Source: an uncultured Alphaproteobacteria bacterium (lineage in GTDB: Bacteria > Pseudomonadota > Alphaproteobacteria > HIMB59). Taken from it: a stretch of DNA of 64,000 nucleotides. The notes beneath the pieces are model-generated. The model made no database searches. It was not told the origin of the DNA and worked only from the letters and a program-made list of their open reading frames with translations. The position numbers were made by a program, and so were the translations under genes. Location of the stretch: NCBI GenBank assembly GCA_902555695.1, contig CACDTV010000002.1:88457-152456 (forward strand). The letters are read 5' to 3'. Shown one piece after another: positions 28,311 to 37,727 of this stretch; position 1 is the stretch's first letter; every line of letters starts with the position of its first letter.

Positions 28311-29796
28311 CCATATACTTACCTAATTTGGTGATATTTATATTTTCTACACTTAGGGGATTTGATAAAGACCCCTCATATAAAACAGATATTTTGTGAC
28401 ATACTTCAAGTAATTCATCTAAATCATGTGAAATAATAATTATAGATACTCCTTTTTGTGATAATTCCACAATTGTTTTCTTGATAAATGCTTCAGAACC
28501 TGCATCAATGCCCCATGTAGGTTGGGATAAAATTAATAGCTCAGGATTTGACATAATTTCTCTTCCAATAATAAATTTTTGAAGATTTCCTCCTGAGAGC
28601 TTACCAGCTTTGACATTGTAAGAGGGAGTATCAACATTAAAATTTTTTATAACATCACTTGCAAATGAGTTAATCTTTTCAAAGTTTATAAAATCACCTT
28701 TTTTAAATTCATTTTTATGATTCATGCTTAAAAATATATTTTCAGATAAAGACATTTCAGGCACTGCACTGTGACCTAACCTCTCTTCAGTAACATATGA
28801 AATAGATAGTGATTTTCTTTGAAATGTAGATAAATTATTAATGTTTAAATCTTTGAAAAAAATATCTCCGCTAAATTCATAATCATTTTCATTTAGTAAA
28901 ATTTCCATTAATTCTTTCTGGCCATTTCCTGCCACTCCAGCTATTCCAAAAATTTGTCCCTTTTTTAAATTTAAATCAATTTTATTTAAATTAATTGTAA
29001 ATGGATCTTTAGATTGAGTTGATAAATTTTTAATACTAAAAATTTCCTGAGAAAAATTAATTTCGCTGACCTGTTTTGCTTTAGGCACTTTATAACCTAA
29101 CATTTTATATCCTAAAGTTTCAGGATCTTCATTTTGTGTCGAAATTGTGCTCACTACTTTTCCATTTCTCATAATTGTTACATAATCAGACAGATTTATG
29201 ATTTCTTCTAATTTATGGGATATAAAAATTACTGTTAATCCGTCTTTAACTAAATTTTTTATAATTTTAAATAATTTACTAATTTCATCTGGTGTGAGAA
29301 CAGAAGTTGGTTCGTCCATAATTAAAATTTTTGGATTATTCAATAATGATCTAACAATTTCTACAGATTGCCTCTGACCAACAGATAGAGAGCTTATAGG
29401 AGAATTTAAATTTAAGTTAAAACCGTACTTATCGCAAATTGTCTTAGACTTATCTTTTAATTTATTTAAAGGTATATTTTCGTTCATTCCCAGAATTAAA
29501 TTTTCAGCAACAGTTAGTGACTCAAATAAACTGAAATGTTGAAAAACCATATTTATACCTAAGTTCTTTGCAGTAGATGGTGAATTAATGATTGCTAAAT
29601 CAGAATTTATTAAAATTTCACCACTGTCAGGTTTTACATGACCATATAAAATTTTTACTAATGTTGACTTTCCGGCACCATTTTCACCTAAGATAGCATG
29701 GATAGATTGCTCTTTGATATTAAAGGTTACATTATCATTTGCTATAACTCCGGGATAGGATTTAAAAATATTTTTAAATTCAACTATGGATTGCAT
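28294..29796 (-). CDS. BMP/nucleoside ABC transporter ATPase (tandem, YufO-like)
   Basis: A 500-residue ATPase with two fused nucleotide-binding domains, as in sugar and nucleoside importers. Domain 1: Walker A GENGAGKST, signature LSVGQRQ, Walker B ILIMDEPTS. Domain 2: Walker A-like GVAGNGQKE, signature LSGGNLQKF, and LILSQPTWGID in place of a normal Walker B. The altered second site is typical for this family. It leads the minus-strand operon ATPase-permease-permease-binding protein. A binding protein of BMP type points to nucleosides rather than sugars. Confidence 0.92.
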   Translation of the reverse strand: MQSIVEFKNIFKSYPGVIANDNVTFNIKEQSIHAILGENGAGKSTLVKILYGHVKPDSGEILINSDLAIINSPSTAKNLGINMVFQHFSLFESLTVAENLILGMNENIPLNKLKDKSKTICDKYGFNLNLNSPISSLSVGQRQSVEIVRSLLNNPKILIMDEPTSVLTPDEISKLFKIIKNLVKDGLTVIFISHKLEEIINLSDYVTIMRNGKVVSTISTQNEDPETLGYKMLGYKVPKAKQVSEINFSQEIFSIKNLSTQSKDPFTINLNKIDLNLKKGQIFGIAGVAGNGQKELMEILLNENDYEFSGDIFFKDLNINNLSTFQRKSLSISYVTEERLGHSAVPEMSLSENIFLSMNHKNEFKKGDFINFEKINSFASDVIKNFNVDTPSYNVKAGKLSGGNLQKFIIGREIMSNPELLILSQPTWGIDAGSEAFIKKTIVELSQKGVSIIIISHDLDELLEVCHKISVLYEGSLSNPLSVENINITKLGKYMGGLFD

Positions 29797-29855
29797 AAAT
29801 ATTAATAGATTCCTTTTTTTAAAGATTAAATTGTTTTTTATGATTTAGGATAAAA

Positions 29856-30443
29856 TTATAAATATAAAGGTTCTGAGTCATAAGATGACCAAAGATACCA
29901 TGTTACAATAGTTGAATAATTTCGCCATTTGTTAGAATGAAAAGATAATTTAGTTAAATTTTGATCTCTATAATATTTCTTATAAGCATTAATAAAACCA
30001 AGGTCTCCTAATGGTATTATATCTGGCAAACCTAAATAAAATATTGAAAACATCTCAGCAGTCCATTTACCAATGCCAAAAATTTGAGTTAAATTATTGT
30101 TAGCTTTTTCAAAATTACAGTTTCTTAAATTTATATCAGTTACTAAATGATAATTATCTAGAAGTGCTTTTAAACACTTTTTCTTATTTTTACTTAAAGG
30201 TAATTTTTTTATTTTACTTTTGTTTGTTTTAAAATTTTTATAATTTATAGGACCTATTATACTCTTAGAATTTTTATAAATAGACATAGCAGCAGAAACA
30301 GATATTTGCTGAGAACATATAGATTTAAATAAAACATCAAATTTATTTTTATTTGTTTTTAATTGATGATTTGGATTATAGTAATTTTTAAAAATAGGAT
30401 CATTTTTTAATAAATAAGTACACCCTTTTTTCCAATAATTCAT
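29856..30443 (-). CDS. DNA-3-methyladenine glycosylase II (AlkA-like, HhH-GPD)
   Basis: A 195-residue DNA glycosylase of the HhH-GPD superfamily, removing alkylated bases in base excision repair. FKSICSQQISVSAAMSIY is the typical N-terminal helix. The helix-hairpin-helix reads FGIGKWTAEMFSIF, and the catalytic aspartate is in IPLGDLGF. It lacks the C-terminal iron-sulfur cluster of Nth/MutY. It is shorter than E. coli AlkA (282), matching the compact AlkA-like enzymes of small genomes. The start overlaps the upstream dehydrogenase gene by four bases. Confidence 0.88.
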   Translation of the reverse strand: MNYWKKGCTYLLKNDPIFKNYYNPNHQLKTNKNKFDVLFKSICSQQISVSAAMSIYKNSKSIIGPINYKNFKTNKSKIKKLPLSKNKKKCLKALLDNYHLVTDINLRNCNFEKANNNLTQIFGIGKWTAEMFSIFYLGLPDIIPLGDLGFINAYKKYYRDQNLTKLSFHSNKWRNYSTIVTWYLWSSYDSEPLYL

Positions 30444-31309
30444 TGATCATTAAACGACTTGACTAAACTTGAAGTATCATATTTTTTATAAATTGTATTT
30501 TGTAAACTTTTATACTTTTTAAAGACCATCTTTGTAAGATTTAAGTTTAATTTAGTTTTTTTTGCATGTTGTAAAACATATTTTAAATCTTTAGTCATTA
30601 ATTCTGTAGAAAAACCAAAATTAAATTTATTTTTTGTAAGTGTTGGATACCTATTTGTAAATTGCCAAGAATTAGCTGCACCGTTTTTAATAGCATTAAA
30701 AATTTTATTTTGATTAAGTTTATTTTTTTTACTAAAAAGATATGCCTCTGATATAGAGTATAAAATACCACAAATTAATATTTGATTAGTAAATTTAGTT
30801 AATTGACCCGAACCTAATTTCCCCATATGCGTTATGCTTTTAGAATAAGAAGAAATAATTTTTTTTGATTTATTAAAGTTTGGTACAGTTCCACCAACCA
30901 TTACCGATAAAGAACCTTTTTTAGCGCCCTCTTCTCCTCCTGTAATAGGAGCATCTAAAAATTTTACTTTTAAATCTTTAAATAACTGAGAAAGAAAATC
31001 TATTTGTCTTAATGATATAGTTGAGTGATCAATAATAATTGAATTTTTGTGAAAATTTGAAGTTTTTACAAATTCATTAAAAAAAGAATTAACTGCATGA
31101 TCATCTTTTAAGCAGGAAATAATAAAGTCAAATTTAATATCATTTTTAAAATTATATCTTTCAGCTATAAATTTTTTTTTCCATTTAAGTTCAACTGATT
31201 TAGTTCTGTTAAATACAAATAGTTTAAAATTTTTATTTTTGGACAAATATCCAGCCATGTGGAAGCCCATTTTACCTAGTCCAACAAATAAAATCTTATA
31301 TGTTGGCAT
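30440..31309 (-). CDS. 3-hydroxyisobutyrate dehydrogenase family (beta-hydroxyacid dehydrogenase)
   Basis: A 289-residue NAD(P)-dependent beta-hydroxyacid dehydrogenase. The dinucleotide loop FVGLGKMGFHMAGYL, LDAPITGGEEGAKKGSLSVM and the catalytic lysine in GSGQLTKFTNQIL match the MmsB/GarR family. Substrate could be 3-hydroxyisobutyrate, tartronate semialdehyde or a related acid. Tartronate semialdehyde reduction would make glycerate and link to the glycerate kinase elsewhere in the window, but there is no direct evidence. It sits between an inositol-phosphatase-like gene and the alkA-like gene, with overlaps on both sides. Confidence 0.85.
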   Translation of the reverse strand: MPTYKILFVGLGKMGFHMAGYLSKNKNFKLFVFNRTKSVELKWKKKFIAERYNFKNDIKFDFIISCLKDDHAVNSFFNEFVKTSNFHKNSIIIDHSTISLRQIDFLSQLFKDLKVKFLDAPITGGEEGAKKGSLSVMVGGTVPNFNKSKKIISSYSKSITHMGKLGSGQLTKFTNQILICGILYSISEAYLFSKKNKLNQNKIFNAIKNGAANSWQFTNRYPTLTKNKFNFGFSTELMTKDLKYVLQHAKKTKLNLNLTKMVFKKYKSLQNTIYKKYDTSSLVKSFNDQ

Positions 31310-32012
31310 AAAATATTATTTTTTTTTCTAATTTTGAATAATCAAATTCCATATTTGGAAGATTTGTTTCAAAATTTAATAACTTTAAAAAACTCATAGC
31401 TGGAAATAAATCCCAAATTTTTGATCCATAGACAGTCAAAAAAGATCTTTCACCCTCTATAGCTTCAATTACATCATAGCCAATTGATCTTGATCTAATT
31501 TTTTCTGTGTAAGATGTAATAATATCTTTAAAGTAAATTTTGGCATGTTCTCCTAAAAATCCTATTTGATTACTATAATTATAACGTTGTATTTGCTTAT
31601 GGTTTTTAAATATTGAATTGTTATGGGTGTGATAAAAAACATCACTAATGGGGTCATATATTATAGCAAATTCACATTGAGTAAATTTTATAAATGATAG
31701 CATTATCGCAACTTTATTAATACCGTTGATAAAATTTCTTGTTCCATCAATAGGATCTATTGTCAGATATTCATTTTTTTTTATTAATTCAGAATTGCCC
31801 TCTTCAGAGATGATATTAGAAAATCCAATTTTTTTAAAATATTCAATTAATTCATTTTCTATAATAACGTCATAGCTAGTAACTTTCGAGTTATCATCTT
31901 TTGTTGATACTTCATTTTCATTTAATTTTCCAATATTTGGAATAATTATATCAGCAGAAATTTTCTTAAGAAAATTGTGAGTTTCAGAAAAAAATTTATT
32001 GTCAATCATCAT
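31296..32012 (-). CDS. Inositol monophosphatase family phosphatase
   Basis: A 238-residue Mg-dependent, Li-sensitive-type phosphatase. Metal-site motifs are present: ISEEGN (Glu), DPIDGTRNFINGI, and the C-terminal WDLFPAMSFLK in place of the usual WDxAA. Substrates of this family include inositol phosphate, histidinol phosphate and 3'-phosphoadenosine phosphate; none can be chosen from sequence. A histidinol-phosphatase (HisN) role is possible, as in other alphaproteobacteria. It starts with ATG ATG and overlaps the trkA stop region by 11 bases. Confidence 0.82.
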   Translation of the reverse strand: MMIDNKFFSETHNFLKKISADIIIPNIGKLNENEVSTKDDNSKVTSYDVIIENELIEYFKKIGFSNIISEEGNSELIKKNEYLTIDPIDGTRNFINGINKVAIMLSFIKFTQCEFAIIYDPISDVFYHTHNNSIFKNHKQIQRYNYSNQIGFLGEHAKIYFKDIITSYTEKIRSRSIGYDVIEAIEGERSFLTVYGSKIWDLFPAMSFLKLLNFETNLPNMEFDYSKLEKKIIFYANI

Positions 32013-33330
32013 TAATTATTTTTTCTAAAATATGAGAGTCTTTTCGTGATACACATAAAATTAAAATATCGTTATTCAAGGGGATATGGTCATCATTTTT
32101 TAGTTCTAATGTATCATTTGTTATAGTGCAGATGTGATTTATAACATTATTTTTTTTTATATTTTCATATATCTCATTTTTATATTTAATTTCATAGATT
32201 ATGTACTCATCTTTAAAGATAGAATGATATGATAAAAGAGAACCTTTAGATATTTTTTCAATAATTCTTGATGTTGTTAACTCTCTTGGGTTGATAATAA
32301 CGTCTATGCCCAAATCATTAGCGAAAGATGAATATGACTCATTATTAATAACTGATATAACTGATTTAGATCCTCTTTTTTTAGCAATTATTGACAATAT
32401 TGTATTAATTTGGTCATTATTTGTGACGGTAATTACTAAATCAGAATTATTCAATTTAATTTCTTCGTACAAAGTTTGATCGAGAGCGTCTCCATTAAAG
32501 ATAGTAGTATTTTTGAGTAAACCAGCCAATAAATTACACCTCTCTTTATCTAATTCTAAAATTTTTAAATTTATTTCTTGATCATCTTGTTCTATTAAAG
32601 TTGATAAATTTTGACCGATATTCCCACCACCAACAATAAGAACATCCAATACATAGTCTTTAAAACCAAAGAACTTTATGAGTTTATTTAAATATTTTTT
32701 TTTTATTAATAAGTATAGTTGATCTGAAATTGATATATTTTTAAAGTCGAAATTTATTTTTCCCTCTTTACTATGACCTAAATAACAAAGGTTATTAGTT
32801 TTAAAGAAAACTTTTATTTCTTCAAATGAATGATTTTTAAATAAGTTAGATGACTGCATTCCAATTAATAAATAATCTTGTGTTATTAAAGACTCACTAA
32901 AAAAAGCGCCAGGTAAATGAATCTTCTCAAAAATATTATTTGAAACCTCCCATTCGGGAGAGATAATATGATCAAGGAAGCTGTTTGACTCAATTAATAA
33001 TGATTTATTTTCATCTAAAATTAAATTTTGATTTCGAACCCTTGCTATTGATTTATCGACATTTAAAAATTCTTTTGCAAACTTACTTGTTATTATATTT
33101 TTTTCATCACTTCGTGTAACCGCTATAAAACAATCAATTTTAGATTCAAAATTTTTATAGAATGATGGATTTAGAGGATCATCATAAATTGTTTTAATAT
33201 CAAATCTTTCAGCAAGATTTTTTAATTCGTTAGAATCATCATCTAATAGAAATACATTTTTTCCTTGTTCTGATAATTTTTTAGCTAGATTTGCTCCTAC
33301 TATTCCTGAACCAAGTATAAGAATATTCAT
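32002..33330 (-). CDS. trkA: Trk potassium uptake NAD-binding protein TrkA
   Basis: A 442-residue cytoplasmic gating subunit with two RCK_N Rossmann domains, ILGSGIVGANLAKKLSEQGK at the start and VGGGNIGQNLSTLIEQ around residues 230-250, each followed by a TrkA_C segment. It would regulate a TrkH/TrkG channel, which is not in this window. It lies directly after ntrX with a one-base overlap. The order ntrY-ntrX-trkA is common in Alphaproteobacteria, usually followed by hfq, which is not seen here. Confidence 0.92.
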   Translation of the reverse strand: MNILILGSGIVGANLAKKLSEQGKNVFLLDDDSNELKNLAERFDIKTIYDDPLNPSFYKNFESKIDCFIAVTRSDEKNIITSKFAKEFLNVDKSIARVRNQNLILDENKSLLIESNSFLDHIISPEWEVSNNIFEKIHLPGAFFSESLITQDYLLIGMQSSNLFKNHSFEEIKVFFKTNNLCYLGHSKEGKINFDFKNISISDQLYLLIKKKYLNKLIKFFGFKDYVLDVLIVGGGNIGQNLSTLIEQDDQEINLKILELDKERCNLLAGLLKNTTIFNGDALDQTLYEEIKLNNSDLVITVTNNDQINTILSIIAKKRGSKSVISVINNESYSSFANDLGIDVIINPRELTTSRIIEKISKGSLLSYHSIFKDEYIIYEIKYKNEIYENIKKNNVINHICTITNDTLELKNDDHIPLNNDILILCVSRKDSHILEKIINDD

Positions 33331-34577
33331 TAATCTATTTTTATTTTGAACGATTTAACTTTGCGATACAAAGAAACTCTATCTAGTTTTAGCATTTTAG
33401 CAGTTAAAGTAATATTGAAATTATTTATTTTTAACTTTTGTAGTAAATAATCTTTTTCAAATTTATCCTTTGCCTCTTTAAAATTTAAATCATAAAGATC
33501 AGTACTTTCTATAGAATTATTCATTAAATCCTCAATTAAGTTTTTTGATACAAATAAATTATTATAAGTTAATAATCCTGTTATGTTTTCAGAAAGATTC
33601 ATTATTTCAAAAATGTTTCCAGGCCAAGTATGATTTAATAATAATTTCTGAACATCATCGTCAATTTCAATTCTATTATCAAATTTCTTTTGTGCAAAAA
33701 TATTTAAATAATGTTCAAAAAGTGGAAATATTTCGTCTTTTCTTGTAGTCAATGGATTTAATATAACTCTGTGATCAATATTATTCACAAATGGATCCTT
33801 CAAATCTATTTTTTTACTATCAAAAATAATAGAAGCATTGATTTTTTTACTTTTTACTAAATTTAAATAATTTAATAGCTCAATTTGGTTAAAATTTTCA
33901 TAATCATTCAAATAAATAGTAAAATAACTATGTAAGGAACTTAATTTAAGTAAATCAGACTCATTCATTAAATTTTCATTTAAATTAATAAATGTATCAG
34001 GATTATTTGATGATAAATTCATATGAATAGTATTTGAAAGAAAGTTTTTTCCTATCCCATTAGGCCCTATTATTAGAACAGAAGAATTATTTTTTATTTT
34101 GGATAGTGTCTTAAAAACATTATCTATATAGTTGCCGTAACCAATAGTATCTATCTTAGAGTGAAAAGAGATTTTGTTTCTATAGTTATTAATTGTAACA
34201 CGCTGTTTTAGTTCGAGTAAATTTTTTTGGATTATATGAATAAGTTTTTTAGTTTCAAATGGTTTTTCAATAAAGTCGTTTGCTCCTGCTTTAACAGACT
34301 CAATTGCGTTATCTATATTTGCATGACCACTAAAGGAAACAATTACTAAATTTTCATATTTATTTTTTAAATATTCAATAATATCTATTCCTTGTTTTGT
34401 GCTATTTTTTAACCACAAATCAACTAGTACAACGTCATAATCAAAATTTCTTAATTCAAGATCAACAAATTCTTTATATGAATTAGCATATGTAACCTCA
34501 TAACCTTGTTTGGAAAGTATAAGTGAAATTTGTTTACAAATTTCTAGCTCATCATCAACTACTAATATTTTAGTCAT
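33330..34577 (-). CDS. ntrX: NtrX-family response regulator with eroded AAA+ domain
   Basis: A 415-residue regulator partnered with NtrY. The receiver domain is intact: D8/D9, phosphoacceptor D53 in VLVDLWL and K105 in IEKPF. A P-loop relic GPNGIGKN sits at 171-178. The sigma-54 interaction motif GAFTGA is absent and the Walker B region reads TIYLNDYEN. WPGNIFEIMNL near residue 320 and a Fis-type helix-turn-helix (TLTAKMLKLDRVSLYRK) at the end are kept. It probably acts as a DNA-binding regulator rather than a sigma-54 activator. It overlaps ntrY by eight bases. Confidence 0.88.
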   Translation of the reverse strand: MTKILVVDDELEICKQISLILSKQGYEVTYANSYKEFVDLELRNFDYDVVLVDLWLKNSTKQGIDIIEYLKNKYENLVIVSFSGHANIDNAIESVKAGANDFIEKPFETKKLIHIIQKNLLELKQRVTINNYRNKISFHSKIDTIGYGNYIDNVFKTLSKIKNNSSVLIIGPNGIGKNFLSNTIHMNLSSNNPDTFINLNENLMNESDLLKLSSLHSYFTIYLNDYENFNQIELLNYLNLVKSKKINASIIFDSKKIDLKDPFVNNIDHRVILNPLTTRKDEIFPLFEHYLNIFAQKKFDNRIEIDDDVQKLLLNHTWPGNIFEIMNLSENITGLLTYNNLFVSKNLIEDLMNNSIESTDLYDLNFKEAKDKFEKDYLLQKLKINNFNITLTAKMLKLDRVSLYRKVKSFKIKID

Positions 34578-36594
34578 TAAAAATTATTTCAATTTTAAAA
34601 CCTGAATAACTGTTCGTTGTTATATTCATCTTATAGGAGTTGTCAGTAATTATTTTATTAATTAAAGATAATCCTAATCCAGATGAATTTTTTGTTGAAA
34701 AATATGGTTTAATGAGATCATCAATATCGCCGTCGTATCCAGGACCATTATCAAAAAAGGTTAAAATTAAATTTTTATCTAGTTTTTTTATAGTTATATC
34801 AATTGCAGGATTATCAGTTGATATTAAAGCTTCAATAGAATTTTTAAAAAGATTATTAAAAATTATATCCAAATATGAATGATCAAAATTAACAAATAAA
34901 TTATCTTCAATGTTATGATTTATTTCAATTTTACTGTAATTTCTTTTATATTCCTCAATATAAACCAAACAAATTTCCGATAGGTTTAATTTAGTAATAT
35001 TGGGTTTAGGCAATCTAGCATATGTAGAAAATTCATTTACAAGGTTTTGAATTAAAAAAATTTGCCTCTTGATGGATTTAATTGAATTGATTAATTCTTC
35101 ATCTTCAAGTTGACTTTCAATAAATTCTGTTGAAAGAAGCATAGGTGTCAATGGATTTTTTATTTCATGAGATATTTTTCTAGCAAGATCTGCAATGGCA
35201 TTATTTTTTTCAGCAAAAATTAGGTCGGTATAGTCATTAAAAATGATAATTTGATCAAATAAAGAATTATTATCGATAAAAATGGATTTTACAAAAAAAT
35301 ACTTTTGAATATTTTCTAATTTAACTTGTAGGTTTATTTCATATGATTTTCTATAAATATTTTGAGTGTTATTGAAATGGTTTGAAAGCAATTTAGTAAA
35401 GTTTTTGAATGAAGTGTTATTTTCACCACTAAATATAGTAGATGCAGAATTTTCAAATATCATTGATTTGTTATTTAATACAAAAATTCCATAGGGTGAA
35501 TTTTCTATTATATTATTTATGAAACTTAATTGATCATTAATAGTTGCATTAACTTCTTGTAAATTATTTTTTTGACTGATTATTGTTTTACTCATTTCAT
35601 GAAAAGAGTTTGTTAATACAGAAATATCATCCTTATTATTAAAATTATCAAATTTAATTTGTTTATATTTTCCTTTTCTAAGGTCTATAATTGAATTATT
35701 TAAGTCCCTTATGGGTTTTGCTAATCTAAAACTAAAATTTGTCCCTATTATGATGAATATAAAAATTAAACTTGTAGAAAGAATTATATAGATTGTAAAA
35801 AATGTTATTTGAATGTCCCTTTTATTATTATCAATAGAATTTATAGCCTCGTATGATTGTATGATATTCTGATAATAATTTAATGTTTCTAAATCAATAT
35901 TCTTTAGTAACAATAAATAACTTGAGTTATTTAAATTTACTCTGGAAAAAAGCTGATCATTTGAAAAAAAAATAGTGATATCATTTTCACTTTTAGTACT
36001 AGCATCTATTAAATTTTCTTCAGATAAAAATATTTTTTCGTCTGAAATATGTTCTATAAATTGATTACCATTATTATAATTGTATACAGTTGTAATATTA
36101 AATCTTTGTATAATATCCCTATCTATTAATCTTTCAGCTAGAACATAATTTCTTATAAATTTTGAGTCTGTTATGAGATCTCTTTCAGTTTGATTAATGT
36201 ATTTCTGAGCCAATTGATATGAGTTATTTACTGTAGATTTAAATGCAGGACCTAGCCAGGTGCTTACTTCAATATTAAAAAAAATAGCAGATGCTAGTAG
36301 TATTATTCCACTGGGGATAATTGAAAAAAGACCAAAAAAAAGAAAAAATTTATTAAAAAGTCTTAGACCTACTACCTCTCGATTTTTATATTTTAAATAA
36401 TTAATAAGAAATATTGATAAATACAAAAGAAGAATTAAGAGAAATACAAAATCAGCAATCAAAATATATTGAATAAGTTCAGCATTACGGACTATTTCGT
36501 TTGATGAAATAAGTGAATATACAGTTAGAGCAAAAAGAGTTATAAAAATAGATATCAATATAAATGCAGAAAATTTATTAAAATAATTTGACAT
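34570..36594 (-). CDS. ntrY: NtrY-family sensor histidine kinase
   Basis: A 674-residue membrane kinase. Transmembrane segments are at about 8-30, 41-65, 84-108 and 263-287, with a periplasmic region of about 155 residues between the third and fourth. HAMP (about 287-340), PAS (about 355-460) and HisKA with H476 in ISHEIKNPLTPM follow. The ATPase domain shows NLFKNSIEAL (N box), FDNGPGYDG (G1) and SSGLGLSLI (G2). NtrY responds to nitrogen or redox signals in related bacteria. Its ATG overlaps the ispDF start on the opposite strand. Confidence 0.92.
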   Translation of the reverse strand: MSNYFNKFSAFILISIFITLFALTVYSLISSNEIVRNAELIQYILIADFVFLLILLLYLSIFLINYLKYKNREVVGLRLFNKFFLFFGLFSIIPSGIILLASAIFFNIEVSTWLGPAFKSTVNNSYQLAQKYINQTERDLITDSKFIRNYVLAERLIDRDIIQRFNITTVYNYNNGNQFIEHISDEKIFLSEENLIDASTKSENDITIFFSNDQLFSRVNLNNSSYLLLLKNIDLETLNYYQNIIQSYEAINSIDNNKRDIQITFFTIYIILSTSLIFIFIIIGTNFSFRLAKPIRDLNNSIIDLRKGKYKQIKFDNFNNKDDISVLTNSFHEMSKTIISQKNNLQEVNATINDQLSFINNIIENSPYGIFVLNNKSMIFENSASTIFSGENNTSFKNFTKLLSNHFNNTQNIYRKSYEINLQVKLENIQKYFFVKSIFIDNNSLFDQIIIFNDYTDLIFAEKNNAIADLARKISHEIKNPLTPMLLSTEFIESQLEDEELINSIKSIKRQIFLIQNLVNEFSTYARLPKPNITKLNLSEICLVYIEEYKRNYSKIEINHNIEDNLFVNFDHSYLDIIFNNLFKNSIEALISTDNPAIDITIKKLDKNLILTFFDNGPGYDGDIDDLIKPYFSTKNSSGLGLSLINKIITDNSYKMNITTNSYSGFKIEIIFND

Positions 36595-37727
36595 TAATTA
36601 ACTCTAAAATTCATTTTGTACTTCTAGCAGGTGGTAGTAGTTTACGATTCTCATCAAATACTAATAAGCTTTTAGCTAAATTTAAAAATAAAAATTTACT
36701 TATACATAATATTGAATTTATTAAAGAACTTAAATTTAAAAAGATAACACTAGTAATTAATAATCTAAAAAACGCTAATATAAACATTTTTAATGATTTA
36801 GAAATAATTAAAGGAGGAAAAACAAGATCAGAAAGTGTAAAAAATGCTCTAAACAAATCCAAATTTAAATCAAAATATGTAATCATACATGATGTAGCTA
36901 GACCATTAAATTCTCATAAATTAATAAAAAAAATAATAAAGAATTTAGCAGAAAAAAATTATGATTGTGTAGTTCCTTATAGTAAATGTTCTGATACTGC
37001 TGTTATTAATAGTAATAATATTGATAGAGAAAAAATTAAACTCATTAAAACCCCACAAGGTTTTATAAAGGATAAAATTATTCGCTTACATGATAAAAAT
37101 AATAGAAAAATATTAACAGATGATAGTCAACTTTTTAGGAATGAAAAAAATAAATTTAAAATTAAATATTTATTACAAAATGAAATAAATATAAAGATTA
37201 CATACAAAGATGAATTAAAATCATTAAATAAATTAGTTGAAAATAATATCTTAGTAGGAATAGGTTATGATATTCACAAAACTATCAAAACTAATAAAAA
37301 TAATTTATTAAAACTTGGTGGTGCTAAAATAAAATCTAAAGTAAAAGTTATTTCTCATTCAGATGGAGATGTAATACTACATGCTATTACAGACTCTATT
37401 CTAGGAGCACTATCACAAAGAGATATAGGCACATATTTTCCGAATAATAAGAAAAACTTAAATAGAAATTCAATAGACTTTTTAAATTATGCTTTAAATA
37501 AAATGAAAACTAAGAAAAAGATGATCAATAATATTGATCTAATGATTGTTTCAGAGGAACCTAAAATTAATCCTCATTTTAATAAGATTCTGTACAGTAT
37601 TTCAAAGAAACTTAATCTGAATAAAAATAGTATTACTGTTAAAGCAACTACGAATGAAAAATCTGGATTAATTGGTAACGGAGATTTTATAGCTTGCTGG
37701 TCAAATATTTCTCTGAGAGATAGCTAA
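36588..37727 (+). CDS. ispDF: Bifunctional IspD/IspF isoprenoid enzyme
   Basis: A 379-residue fusion for the non-mevalonate pathway. IspD part (about 8-215): [36 protein letters not shown] and TDDSQLF. IspF part (about 222-379): GIGYDIH with metal ligands D228 and H230, [11 protein letters not shown] with H265, and FPNN. The fusion is typical for Alphaproteobacteria. The likely start is TTG at 36588, since IspD begins within ten residues and no ATG is available. It lies head-to-head with ntrY, overlapping by seven bases. Confidence 0.93.
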   Translation: MTLINSKIHFVLLAGGSSLRFSSNTNKLLAKFKNKNLLIHNIEFIKELKFKKITLVINNLKNANINIFNDLEIIKGGKTRSESVKNALNKSKFKSKYVIIHDVARPLNSHKLIKKIIKNLAEKNYDCVVPYSKCSDTAVINSNNIDREKIKLIKTPQGFIKDKIIRLHDKNNRKILTDDSQLFRNEKNKFKIKYLLQNEINIKITYKDELKSLNKLVENNILVGIGYDIHKTIKTNKNNLLKLGGAKIKSKVKVISHSDGDVILHAITDSILGALSQRDIGTYFPNNKKNLNRNSIDFLNYALNKMKTKKKMINNIDLMIVSEEPKINPHFNKILYSISKKLNLNKNSITVKATTNEKSGLIGNGDFIACWSNISLRDS

